Positions 1 to 7,015 are shown, counted from the stretch's first letter. The stretch: 7,579 bases of DNA from Candidatus Solibacter sp. (GCA_017883345.1 JADGNT010000223.1:1-7579), one strand, 5' to 3'. The notes: generated from the letters alone by a model not told the origin. Numbers and translations: made by a program.

Positions 1-2874
1 AACCGCCGCGGGCAGTCCGGCCTGTGGAGCTATTCCATTTCCGGCGATCTGCCGATCGTGCTGCTGCAGATCGCCGACTCGGCGAACATCGACTTGGTCC
101 GCCAACTCGTCCAGGCGCAGGCGTACTGGCGCCTGAAGGGGCTGGCGGTGGACCTGGTGATCTGGAACGAAGATCACTCCGGCTACCGGCAAGAGCTGCA
201 GGACCAGATCCTGGGCCTGATCTCGGCGGGCGCCGACGGCATCGTGAAGGATCGGCCGGGCGGCATTTTCGTCAGGCCGTCGGACCAGATCGCGGCGGAG
301 GATCGGATCCTGCTCCAATCGGTGGCGCGCGCCATCCTCAGCGACAGCCGAGGCTCGCTGACGGACCAGGTGGCGAGCGGTGATACGCTGGAGCCGGCGG
401 CGGCGCAACTGGACCCGGTCCGGGCCTACCGGCCGGAACGCGCGATTCCCGCCGCGCCGCGCAGCGATCTGATCTTCTTTAACGGATTGGGCGGATTCAC
501 GCCGGATGGGCGCGAGTACATCGTCACCACGACCCAGCGCCAGGTCACGCCCGCGCCCTGGGTGAACGTGCTGGCGAACGCGCACTTCGGAACCGTGGTC
601 TCCGAGAGCGGTCTGGCTTATACTTGGGCGGAAAACGCGCACGAGTTCCGCCTGACTCCGTGGGGCGACGATCCGGTGAGCGACACCTCTGGCGAGGCGT
701 ATTATCTTCGCGATGAGGAGACCGGGCACTTCTGGTCGCCCATGCCCATGCCGAGCCGGAGCGTCCCGCCTTACGTGAGCCGGCATGGATTCGGCTACAG
801 CGTTTTCGAACACACCGAGGACGGAATCCGCTCGGAAGTCTGGGTGTACGTGGCCACCGATGCGGCGGTGAAGTTCACGGTCTTGAAGATCCGCAACAAT
901 ACCGGGCGCGTGCGCAGACTCTCCGTCACGGGCTACGTGGAATGGGTGCTGGGCGATCTGCGGCCGAAATGCGCGATGCACGTGGTCACGGAGATGGATC
1001 CCGCGGGGGGAGTGATTTTCGCGCGCAATCCCTACAACACCGAGTTCGCCGGCCGGGTGGCGTTCTTCGCCACCAGTGAGATGGACCGCACGGTGACTGG
1101 CGATCGGCGGGAGTTCCTGGGACGCAACGGCACGCTGGCCGCTCCGGCCGCCATGACCCGTGCGGGGCTGTCCGGCAGAATCGGCGCCGGTCTGGACCCC
1201 TGCGCCGCCATGCAGGCTCCGTTCGATCTGGCGCCGGGGGAAGAGCATGAGGTGGTCTTCACGCTGGGCGCCGGCGCCAGCACGGAGGATGTCTGGCATC
1301 TCGCCGATCGCTTCCGCGGGGCCGAGGCCGCCCACGTGGCACTGGAAAGCGTGTGGCAGTACTGGAGCCATACCCTGGGCGCGGTCAACGTGGAAACACC
1401 GGATGCGTCACTCAATGTACTGGCCAACGGCTGGCTTCTCTACCAGACGCTTTCCTGCCGGTTGTGGGCGCGCAGCGGATACTACCAGTCCGGCGGCGCC
1501 TTCGGTTTCCGCGATCAGTTGCAGGACGCGATGGCGCTGATCCACTCCGAACCGCGCCTGCTGAGGGAACATCTGTTGCTCTGCGCGTCCCGGCAGTTTC
1601 GCGAGGGAGACGTACAGCACTGGTGGCACCCGCCGGAGGGCCGCGGGGTGCGCACCCATTGTTCGGACGACTATCTCTGGCTGGCGCTGGCGGCGTGCCG
1701 CTACGTGGCCGGCACCGGCGATACCGGGGTGCTCGACGAACCGGTGCGCTTCCTGGACGGACGGCCGGTCAACGCCGAAGAAGATTCCTATTACGACCTG
1801 CCGGGGCGATCCGAAGAGACCGCCAGCCTGTACGACCACTGCACGCGAGCTATCCTGCACGGCCTCGAGCGCGGGGAGCACGGCTTGCCGCTGATGGGTT
1901 CGGGCGATTGGAACGACGGCATGAACCTGGTGGGCATCCACGGCAAAGGCGAAAGCGTCTGGCTGGGATTTTTCCTGTGTGCGGTGCTGCGGGAATTCGC
2001 CGGCCTGGCGGGCGCGCGCGGCGATGCGGTGTTCGCCGAACGCTGCCGTCAGGAGGCGGCGCAAGTGAGCGCCAATATCGAGAGCAACGCTTGGGATGGC
2101 GGCTGGTACCGCCGGGCGTACTTCGACGACGGCGCGCCGCTGGGGTCGGCGGGGAACTCCGAATGCCAGATCGATTCGATCGCGCAGAGCTGGAGTGTGC
2201 TCTCCGGGGCCGGCGACGCCGAGCGCTCGCGCACCGCCATGCAGGCGTTGGACGAGCGGCTGGTTCGCCGGGATCGCGGGTTGGTGCAGTTGTTGGATCC
2301 GCCGTTCGACAAGGGCGATCTGAACCCGGGTTACATCAAAGGCTACCTTCCGGGCGTAAGAGAGAACGGCGGGCAGTACACGCACGCGGCGATCTGGGCC
2401 ACCATGGCGTTCGCGCGCCTGGGCGACAACCAGCGCGCCTGGGAATTGTTCGCCATGATCAACCCGGTGAATCACGCGAAATCCGCGGCGGCGATAGCCA
2501 CTTATAAGGTGGAGCCGTACGTGGTGGCGGCCGATGTCTACGCCTTGTCGCCGCACACCGGCCGCGGGGGGTGGACCTGGTACACGGGTTCCGCGGGGTG
2601 GATGTACCGCCTGATCACGGAATCGCTGCTGGGGCTCCGGCTGGAGGTGGATCGGCTGCACTTCGATCCCTGCCTTCCCGCCGGATGGGGAGGCTTCAAG
2701 ATGCATTACCGGTATCGCGAGACGGTGTATCACATCAATATCGTGCAAGGGTCCGGCGGCTCCGGCGATGCCGCGATGACGATCGACGGCGAAACGCGGG
2801 CGGCCGGCGCGATTCCGATGGTGGACGACAGGCGCGAGCACACGGTGGAGCTGCGGGTGGGCGGAGGCGGCTGA
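1..2874 (+). CDS. ndvB: Cyclic beta-1,2-glucan synthase (NdvB/ChvB/Cgs family), C-terminal part with GH94 phosphorylase domain; 5' end outside window
   Basis: The frame is open from base 1 to the TGA at 2872-2874, giving 957 residues of a protein whose family is usually about 2,800-2,900 residues, so only the C-terminal third is here. The first residues contain [20 protein letters not shown] and a VDLVIWNE segment, typical of the region just before the phosphorylase domain of NdvB-type proteins. A GH94 domain follows: its beta-sandwich begins near residue 161 (NGLGGF), and the alpha-barrel carries [10 protein letters not shown] (residues 633-642; D639 is the likely general acid), GGQYTHAA (H795) and [12 protein letters not shown] (around 856-867, likely phosphate contacts). 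In this family the enzyme is an inner-membrane protein: a GT84 domain polymerises UDP-glucose on the protein itself, another domain cyclises the chain, and GH94 trims chain length by phosphorolysis. The GT84 and membrane parts lie upstream of the window. The GTG at base 58 is internal, not a start. The family call is firm; activity of this copy is inferred. Confidence 0.93.
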   Translation, partial: NRRGQSGLWSYSISGDLPIVLLQIADSANIDLVRQLVQAQAYWRLKGLAVDLVIWNEDHSGYRQELQDQILGLISAGADGIVKDRPGGIFVRPSDQIAAEDRILLQSVARAILSDSRGSLTDQVASGDTLEPAAAQLDPVRAYRPERAIPAAPRSDLIFFNGLGGFTPDGREYIVTTTQRQVTPAPWVNVLANAHFGTVVSESGLAYTWAENAHEFRLTPWGDDPVSDTSGEAYYLRDEETGHFWSPMPMPSRSVPPYVSRHGFGYSVFEHTEDGIRSEVWVYVATDAAVKFTVLKIRNNTGRVRRLSVTGYVEWVLGDLRPKCAMHVVTEMDPAGGVIFARNPYNTEFAGRVAFFATSEMDRTVTGDRREFLGRNGTLAAPAAMTRAGLSGRIGAGLDPCAAMQAPFDLAPGEEHEVVFTLGAGASTEDVWHLADRFRGAEAAHVALESVWQYWSHTLGAVNVETPDASLNVLANGWLLYQTLSCRLWARSGYYQSGGAFGFRDQLQDAMALIHSEPRLLREHLLLCASRQFREGDVQHWWHPPEGRGVRTHCSDDYLWLALAACRYVAGTGDTGVLDEPVRFLDGRPVNAEEDSYYDLPGRSEETASLYDHCTRAILHGLERGEHGLPLMGSGDWNDGMNLVGIHGKGESVWLGFFLCAVLREFAGLAGARGDAVFAERCRQEAAQVSANIESNAWDGGWYRRAYFDDGAPLGSAGNSECQIDSIAQSWSVLSGAGDAERSRTAMQALDERLVRRDRGLVQLLDPPFDKGDLNPGYIKGYLPGVRENGGQYTHAAIWATMAFARLGDNQRAWELFAMINPVNHAKSAAAIATYKVEPYVVAADVYALSPHTGRGGWTWYTGSAGWMYRLITESLLGLRLEVDRLHFDPCLPAGWGGFKMHYRYRETVYHINIVQGSGGSGDAAMTIDGETRAAGAIPMVDDRREHTVELRVGGGG

Positions 2875-2887
2875 CGCCCCTTCCCCC

Positions 2888-2898
2888 GGTATCGTACC
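2888..2898. promoter_or_regulatory. Candidate operator: short inverted repeat in front of the toxin-antitoxin module
   Basis: GGTA-TCG-TACC forms a perfect 4-bp inverted repeat with a 3-base centre, 13 bases after the glucan synthase stop and just before the antitoxin Shine-Dalgarno. Ribbon-helix-helix antitoxins of the ParD type usually repress their own operon by binding short palindromes near the promoter, so position and symmetry fit. The arms are short enough to arise by chance, and no convincing -35/-10 pair is visible in this 46-base gap, so the site is only a candidate. Confidence 0.3.
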
Positions 2899-2920
2899 CT
2901 AAGAGAAGGAGCCGAAAGCC

Positions 2921-3169
2921 ATGGAAGTGCATTTCACGCCCGACGTGCAAGCGAAGCTGGACAGGCTGGTAACGGAAACCGGGCGCTCGGCGGACGAGTT
3001 CGTACAGGATGCCATGGCCGGTTACGTTGACGAGCTGGCCGATGTCCGCGCCACACTCGACAGCCGTTATGACGACCTCAAGAGCGGCAGGGTGAAGCCC
3101 ATCAGCGGTGACGAGGTGATCGAGCGCCTACGCGCAAAGAGCGTCGCTCGCCGTGCCGAGCCTTCATGA
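2921..3169 (+). CDS. ParD-like ribbon-helix-helix antitoxin of a type II toxin-antitoxin pair
   Basis: This is an 82-residue protein. Residues 1-7 (MEVHFTP) fit a DNA-binding beta strand, followed by two helices (about 8-20 and 23-40) in a ribbon-helix-helix arrangement. The basic, flexible C-terminal half contains KPISGDEVIERLRAK (59-73), the kind of segment that wraps around the toxin in ParD-type proteins. The start is supported by a strong Shine-Dalgarno, AGAAGGAG at 2904-2911, nine bases before the ATG. The gene overlaps the toxin gene by four bases (ATGA at 3166-3169), the usual antitoxin-first order with translational coupling. By family knowledge it should neutralise the toxin and repress the operon. 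It may have its own promoter, or be read partly from the glucan synthase 46 bases upstream. ParD family is the best fit; other RHH antitoxin subfamilies are possible. Confidence 0.87.
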   Translation: MEVHFTPDVQAKLDRLVTETGRSADEFVQDAMAGYVDELADVRATLDSRYDDLKSGRVKPISGDEVIERLRAKSVARRAEPS

Positions 3170-3477
3170 CCGGGTACGATTTTCACCCCCAAGCCTCAAT
3201 TGATCTTGACGAAATTTGGGAATTCATTGCGGCGGACAACCTCGATGCCGCCGATAGGGTGATCGAGGATATTCTGGGCGCGATTGACGTTCTGGTGCCT
3301 TTCCCGCATCAAGGCTACCGCCGGCGCGACCTGACCTCACGCCCGTTACGCTTCACGCAGGCGCGGGGCTATCTCATTGCTTACGCGCCGGATGAAAAAC
3401 CGCTGTGGGTTGTAGCAGTCATCCACGGACGCCGCAGCCCCCGCGTGATGGCCGCGATTCTGAGAGGCCGAGAGTAG
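3166..3477 (+). CDS. ParE/RelE-superfamily toxin
   Basis: The 103-residue protein has the ParE pattern. An N-terminal strand (YDFHPQA, 4-10) leads into a helix with DLDEIWEFIA (13-22) and a second helix (28-43). Then come PFPHQGYRRRDL (45-56), RPLRF (59-63), a YLIAY strand (69-73) and a C-terminal strand VVAVIHGRRSP (82-92). Members of this superfamily are small basic proteins that inhibit either DNA gyrase (ParE) or translation (RelE); the DLDEIW and IHGRR segments point to the ParE side, but the target cannot be read from sequence. The start ATG overlaps the antitoxin stop and has no clear Shine-Dalgarno of its own, consistent with coupled translation. The gene appears intact. Its 5' part is notably AT-richer than its surroundings (bases 3181-3240 are 28/60 G+C), consistent with acquisition by transfer. 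Confidence 0.9.
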   Translation: MTGYDFHPQASIDLDEIWEFIAADNLDAADRVIEDILGAIDVLVPFPHQGYRRRDLTSRPLRFTQARGYLIAYAPDEKPLWVVAVIHGRRSPRVMAAILRGRE

Positions 3478-3521
3478 CTCCCGCCGGCAGCACCGCAGAA
3501 AAGTGGCTGTTGCCTGCTACT
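3473..3521. terminator. Imperfect hairpin spanning both stop codons; possible bidirectional terminator between toxin gene and TPR gene
   Basis: AGTAGC (3473-3478) pairs with GCTACT (3516-3521), and inside it GGCAGCA (3486-3492) pairs with TGTTGCC (3508-3514) with one G-U pair. The outer arms contain the TAG stops of both convergent genes (3475-3477 on +, 3519-3517 on -). On the plus strand the stem is followed by T-rich sequence (TTCAGCTTTTCCAGC and a further T5 run), which would suit termination of the toxin-antitoxin transcript inside the end of the TPR gene. The stem has an asymmetric bulge and a 15-base loop, so it is not a textbook terminator. Confidence 0.33.
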
Positions 3522-3945
3522 TCAGCTTTTCCAGCTTTTTGCGGATCTCGTCGGCAATCTTCGAATCACCGGCCAGTTGGAGGTATTTCGAATAGGCGGT
3601 GCGAGCCGCCTTGCGATCCTTCAGCTTTTCCTGGGCCTCGCCCAACCGCAGCCAGGCCTCCGGTTCGCCGCTGTTCCACTTGGTGGCTTCCTCGAAGCGG
3701 CCCGCCGCCGCGCGGTAACTGCCCTTTTTGAAGTACTGGTTGCCGACGTTGATTTCCTTCTGCGCCTGGAGCGGGTTGAAGCCGTACACCGGTACCGCAA
3801 TCGACTTGTCTTCCTCAGGCGGTAGACCGTCCTTGTCGACGGCCTGCGGCTTGGTGGACTCGCCGCGCTTCTTGAGCTGCGGACTCTCCTGCGCGAATAG
3901 GGGCGCCACCGCCAACAACACCAGTGCCGCAACCGAGCGTGACAT
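3517..3945 (-). CDS. Small secreted TPR (tetratricopeptide repeat) protein
   Basis: This is a 142-residue protein when started at the ATG at 3945. That start gives a good signal peptide (MSRSVAALVLLAVAPLFAQ; likely SPase I cleavage near residue 19, with no cysteine, so not a lipoprotein). An in-frame upstream ATG at 4026 would add 27 residues lying inside uvrC, bury the signal peptide and ignore the promoter, so it was rejected. After a low-complexity charged stretch (20-50), two TPR-like helical pairs run from about 62-95 (NVGNQYFKKGSYRAAAGRFEEA) and 96-128 (AWLRLGEAQEKLKDRKAART), ending in a Lys/Glu-rich helix. TPR pairs bind proteins or peptides, so an extracytoplasmic scaffold or assembly role is likely, but no specific function can be named. 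The gene is divergent from uvrC with 22 bases between starts. It lacks a properly spaced Shine-Dalgarno, and its TATAAT lies only six bases before the ATG, suggesting a leaderless mRNA. Confidence 0.85.
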   Translation of the reverse strand: MSRSVAALVLLAVAPLFAQESPQLKKRGESTKPQAVDKDGLPPEEDKSIAVPVYGFNPLQAQKEINVGNQYFKKGSYRAAAGRFEEATKWNSGEPEAWLRLGEAQEKLKDRKAARTAYSKYLQLAGDSKIADEIRKKLEKLK

Positions 3946-3951
3946 AATTAG

Positions 3952-3959
3952 ATTATAAC
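3952..3959. promoter_or_regulatory. Symmetric -10 region shared by two divergent promoters (uvrC and TPR gene)
   Basis: The 22-base space between the two start codons contains ATTATAAC. Read on the minus strand it gives a perfect TATAAT (3957-3952); read on the plus strand it gives TATAAC (3954-3959, five of six consensus bases). The core TTATAA is its own reverse complement. The end of the -10 lies six bases from the minus-strand ATG and eight bases from the uvrC ATG, so normal initiation would place +1 at or next to each start codon. On the minus strand TTGTCA (3984-3979) resembles a -35, but the 21-base spacer is too long; no good -35 is visible for the plus strand. Neither gene has a Shine-Dalgarno at normal distance. 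Confidence 0.55.
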
Positions 3960-3967
3960 TTCCCTCG

Positions 3968-5788
3968 ATGGAACTCCGTGACAAGGTAGGCCAGCTCCCC
4001 TTCTCGCCGGGCGTGTATCTGTACAAGGACGCCGGCGGCCGCGTGATCTACGTCGGCAAAGCCAAGAGCCTGCGCAACCGCGTCCGCAGCTACTTTTCCG
4101 AGGACAAGCTGGCCGATGTCAAGACGGGTACCCTGATCGCGGAAGCGCGCGATATCGACTACATCCTGGTCGACAACGAGAAGGAAGCCCTCGCCCTCGA
4201 AAACAACCTGATCAAGCAGTACAAGCCGCGCTTTAACATCCTGCTGCGCGACGACAAAACCTACCCTTACATCAAGCTGACGCACGAAAAGTATCCGCGC
4301 GTCTACGTGACCCGCCGCCTGCGCAAGGACGGCGCCACCTACTTCGGCCCCTACTTCCCCGCCAACCTGGCGCACCGTCTGGTGCACTTCATCCACCGCC
4401 ACTTCCAGGTGCCCTCCTGCAAGCTCGACCTTTCCCGTTTTCACCCCAAGCCCTGCCTGCAATTCCATATACACCGCTGCCTGGGGCCGTGCGTCGAGGG
4501 ACTCACCACCGGCGACGCCTACGCCGCCAGAGTGCGCGACGTCCGCCTGTTTCTGGAAGGCCGCCACACGGATCTGGCGCGCGATATGCGGGTCCGTATG
4601 GAAACCGCCAGCCAGGAGATGCGCTTCGAGGAAGCCGCCGGTCTGCGCGACCTGATCTCTACCGTGGAAGAGATCGAAGAGCGCCAGAAGATGGCCGCGG
4701 CCAAGGGTGACGACGTCGATATCTTCGCCATCTACGCCGAGCCCCCGCTGGTGGCGCTCAATCTGTTCCACCTGCGCAACGGCCAGATTGTGGATCGCCG
4801 CGAGCTTTTCTGGGAAGACCAGATGGAATACGACGAGCCGGTATTTTTCAGCTCGCTGCTCAAGCAGATTTACCTCGACCAGCAGTTCATCCCGGCGGAA
4901 ATCCACGTCCCCGTGGAGTTCGAAGATCGCCAAGCGCTGGAGGAACTGCTCAGCGAAAAACGCCACCGCAAGGTGGAGATCCGCACCCCGCAGCGCGGCC
5001 AGAAGAAGGCGCTGCTCGAACTGGTGGAGACCAACGCCAGGCACAGCTTCGACGCACGCTTCCGCGTGCTCAAGCCGAGCTCCCGCGCCATCCAGGAAGC
5101 CCTGCGGGAGGGTCTCAACCTTGCCGACGCCCCGGCGCGCATCGAGTGTTTCGACATCTCCCACATACAGGGCACCGACAAAGTGGCCAGCATGGTGGTG
5201 TGGGAAGACGGCAAGATGAAGAAGGCCGACTACCGCAAGTTCATCATCAAGACGGTAGTGGGCAACGACGATTTCGCCAGCATGCGCGAAGTGGTGACGC
5301 GCCGCTACTCGCGCCTGCGCGACGAGAAGCAGCCGATGCCCGGCCTGGTGCTGATCGATGGCGGCCTCGGCCAGTTGCACGCCGCCGCCGGGGCGCTGGA
5401 AACGCTCGGAATCGTCGACCAGCCGTTGGCGTCCATCGCCAAGCGCGAAGAGATTATCTACGTTTATGGACAGGAGGACGAGCCGGTGACGCTCGATCGT
5501 TTCTCCCCCATTCTGCACCTGATCCAATCGATTCGCGACGAAGCGCACCGCTTCGCCGTGACGTTCCACCGCTCGCTGCGCAACACGCGGCAGCTCACCA
5601 GCGAACTCGATGCCATTCGGGGGGTGGGCAAGAAGACGGTGCAAAAGCTGCTCAAGGAATTCGGCAGCTCGGAGCGGGTGCGCGCCGCCACCGAGAGTGA
5701 ACTGGCCGTGGTGGTTGGCCCGGCGGCGGCGCGGCGCGTCAAGGCGCACCATATTCCGGTACCCGAGACGCCCTCCGCCGCGTCATGA
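3968..5788 (+). CDS. uvrC: UvrC, incision nuclease subunit of the UvrABC nucleotide excision repair system
   Basis: At 606 residues this is full length for UvrC, which makes both cuts around a DNA lesion after UvrA/UvrB loading. The N-terminal GIY-YIG nuclease shows GVY (15-17), YVG (28-30), the catalytic Arg in LRNRV (R38) and the catalytic Glu in LENNLIK (E78); it makes the 3' cut. Four cysteines at 151, 163, 171 and 175 have the spacing described for the UvrC iron-sulfur cluster. A UVR motif that contacts UvrB lies near 203-238. The C-terminal RNase H-like nuclease for the 5' cut keeps its D-D-H triad: ECFDISH (D396), VLIDGG (D464) and DEAHRF (H527). A helix-hairpin-helix DNA-binding region ends the protein (about 550-595, RGVGKKTVQ). 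The start matches the usual UvrC N-terminus a few residues before LPFSPGVY, though no Shine-Dalgarno precedes it; see the shared -10 region. The gene is probably cotranscribed with the exported-protein gene seven bases downstream. Confidence 0.98.
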   Translation: MELRDKVGQLPFSPGVYLYKDAGGRVIYVGKAKSLRNRVRSYFSEDKLADVKTGTLIAEARDIDYILVDNEKEALALENNLIKQYKPRFNILLRDDKTYPYIKLTHEKYPRVYVTRRLRKDGATYFGPYFPANLAHRLVHFIHRHFQVPSCKLDLSRFHPKPCLQFHIHRCLGPCVEGLTTGDAYAARVRDVRLFLEGRHTDLARDMRVRMETASQEMRFEEAAGLRDLISTVEEIEERQKMAAAKGDDVDIFAIYAEPPLVALNLFHLRNGQIVDRRELFWEDQMEYDEPVFFSSLLKQIYLDQQFIPAEIHVPVEFEDRQALEELLSEKRHRKVEIRTPQRGQKKALLELVETNARHSFDARFRVLKPSSRAIQEALREGLNLADAPARIECFDISHIQGTDKVASMVVWEDGKMKKADYRKFIIKTVVGNDDFASMREVVTRRYSRLRDEKQPMPGLVLIDGGLGQLHAAAGALETLGIVDQPLASIAKREEIIYVYGQEDEPVTLDRFSPILHLIQSIRDEAHRFAVTFHRSLRNTRQLTSELDAIRGVGKKTVQKLLKEFGSSERVRAATESELAVVVGPAAARRVKAHHIPVPETPSAAS

Positions 5789-5795
5789 GAAAATA

Positions 5796-6974
5796 ATGGA
5801 TATGCGTATCCGCCAACTGGGCGCCGTGCTTGTCTTCTGCCTCGCCGCAACTGCGCAGGTCCAGACCCTCACGCTGGATCAGTTGATGCAGTTCCTGACT
5901 TCGTCCGTGGAGAAAAAGATGCTGGACGGCGAAGTCGCCAAATTCCTCGTCAAGACCAAACTCAGCGAGCGGCTGGACGACGTCACGATCGAGAAACTGC
6001 AGGCCAGCGGTATCGGCACGAAGACGCTCAATGCCCTCCGCGTCCTGCGGGACCAGTCGGAGTCGCTCGCCACCGCCAAACCCGTCGTCGCGGCGCCGAA
6101 GCCGCAGCTTCCGCCCGCTCCCAATGCCGAGGAGCAGGCGGCGATCATCGAGGAAGTCCGCGAGTACGCCCTGAACTATAGCAAGAGTCTGCCCAATTTC
6201 CTGTCCACGCAAGTGGTCCGCCGCTATCAGGCGGGCGCCCCCGGGAGCCGCTACAACACGCGCTCCAGCGAACCCTCCTGGGTGCAGGTGGACCTGCTGA
6301 CGCTGCGCTTGAGCTACTTCGATCAGAAGGAAGAGTACAAGCTGATCCTGCACAACAACAGCCCGACCACGCAGGACTATAAATCCGTGGGCGGGGCCAC
6401 CTCCACTGGCGAATTCGGCAGCCTGTTACGCGACATCTTCGAGCCCCGTACGCACGCGCGCTTTGGGTGGGACGGGTGGGCGCGTCTGCGCGATAAGCTG
6501 GTGATGGCCTTCGACTACAGCGTGGAGCAGGCCAACTCCCAATGGGGCATCGAGTACGAGCGCAAGGATCACATCGTTCCCGCGTACAGCGGCCGCATCC
6601 TGATCGACAAGGACACTCACGTCGTGATGCGCGTCACGCTCAACGCCGACAATATTCCGGCGACGTTCCCAGTGAAGATGGCCACCACCATCCTGGACTA
6701 CGACTACACCGACATCAGCGGCCACCAGTTTCTGCTGCCACTGAAATCGGAGACGCAGATGAGCGCCGATGGTGTCCTCTCGAAAAACGATACCGAATTC
6801 CGGCTGTATCGGAAGTATTCGGCGGAAGCGGAGATCAGGTACGACATCACGCCCGACGCGCTGCCGGCGGATCAGACCAAAGAGACGCCCGCCGCGCCGC
6901 CCAAGGCGACTGCCCCCAAGGCGATCGACTGCAAAGACCCGAAGAACGCCAAAGACCCGGGGTGCAAGAAGTAA
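5796..6974 (+). CDS. Exported protein of unknown function with a two-cysteine Lys/Asp-rich C-terminal tail
   Basis: This is a 392-residue protein starting at ATG 5796 (a second in-frame ATG at 5802 is equally possible). Longer in-frame extensions overlap uvrC and would bury the signal peptide. Residues 1-21 form a signal peptide (hydrophobic LGAVLVFCLAATA); the cysteine at 15 is not in a lipobox. Residues 24-90 are a small helical region with LDDVTIEKLQASGIGTKTL. A Pro/Ala-rich linker (94-110) follows, then a beta-rich domain (about 112-350) with GRILIDKDTHVVMRV (266-280), ILDYDYTDISGHQFLLPL (299-316) and FRLYRKY. After another Pro/Ala/Lys linker the protein ends in CKDPKNAKDPGCKK, with cysteines at 379 and 390. 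The beta-rich part has the look of a periplasmic LolA-like or carrier-type sheet domain, but that is a guess. I associate this arrangement with uncharacterised acidobacterial secreted proteins. It sits seven bases behind uvrC with no clear Shine-Dalgarno, so coupled translation is likely; a functional link to repair is not shown. Confidence 0.85.
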   Translation: MDMRIRQLGAVLVFCLAATAQVQTLTLDQLMQFLTSSVEKKMLDGEVAKFLVKTKLSERLDDVTIEKLQASGIGTKTLNALRVLRDQSESLATAKPVVAAPKPQLPPAPNAEEQAAIIEEVREYALNYSKSLPNFLSTQVVRRYQAGAPGSRYNTRSSEPSWVQVDLLTLRLSYFDQKEEYKLILHNNSPTTQDYKSVGGATSTGEFGSLLRDIFEPRTHARFGWDGWARLRDKLVMAFDYSVEQANSQWGIEYERKDHIVPAYSGRILIDKDTHVVMRVTLNADNIPATFPVKMATTILDYDYTDISGHQFLLPLKSETQMSADGVLSKNDTEFRLYRKYSAEAEIRYDITPDALPADQTKETPAAPPKATAPKAIDCKDPKNAKDPGCKK

Positions 6975-6976
6975 GA

Positions 6977-7015
6977 CATGCCCCCACGAATGCGGGCATG
7001 GCAGCCTGGAAGGCT
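6977..7015. terminator. Two adjacent hairpins in the convergent gap; probable terminator, best on the minus strand
   Basis: CATGCCC (6977-6983) and GGGCATG (6994-7000) form a perfect 7-bp stem with a 10-base loop. Three bases on, AGCCT (7003-7007) and AGGCT (7011-7015) form a 5-bp stem with a GGA loop. Together they fill almost the whole 44-base space between the two convergent stop codons. Read on the minus strand, the first stem is followed directly by TCTTACTTCTT, a fair U-rich tract, so it should terminate the DsbA-family gene. On the plus strand there is no T-run, so it would be weak for the uvrC-side transcript. Confidence 0.48.

Noticed and set aside
58..60. GTG as the start of the glucan synthase
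   Set aside because: The same frame is open to base 1 and the preceding 19 residues match the conserved region of NdvB proteins, so the gene starts before the window.
1353..2507. 384-codon plus-strand open frame in a second frame of the glucan synthase
   Set aside because: Arg/Gly/Ala-rich low-complexity translation, overlapping the conserved GH94 catalytic region in the correct frame.
1408..2841. 477-codon open frame on the minus strand inside the glucan synthase
   Set aside because: Antisense shadow of the GH94 domain; Arg/His/Pro-rich composition and no domain signal.
2859..2879. GGGCG/CGCCC stem at the glucan synthase stop as a terminator
   Set aside because: Only 5 bp with an 11-base loop and no T-run after it; likely chance in GC-rich sequence, so read-through into the toxin-antitoxin genes is possible.
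3946..4026. N-terminal extension of the TPR protein to the ATG at 4026
   Set aside because: It would overlap uvrC coding sequence and the shared -10, and would put 27 polar residues before an otherwise clean signal peptide.
3953..5752. 599-codon open frame on the minus strand across nearly all of uvrC
   Set aside because: It is exactly antisense to a full-length UvrC with all catalytic motifs; the translation is His/Val/Ala/Gln-rich with no recognisable domain, as expected from GC-rich codon bias.
5610..5795. N-terminal extension of the exported protein into uvrC
   Set aside because: The extra 62 residues are Arg/Pro/Trp-rich shadow of the UvrC helix-hairpin-helix region and would hide the signal peptide.
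5829..5855. Lipoprotein signal in the 392-residue exported protein
   Set aside because: The residues before Cys15 are L-V-F, which does not fit a lipobox; an ordinary SPase I signal peptide is more likely.
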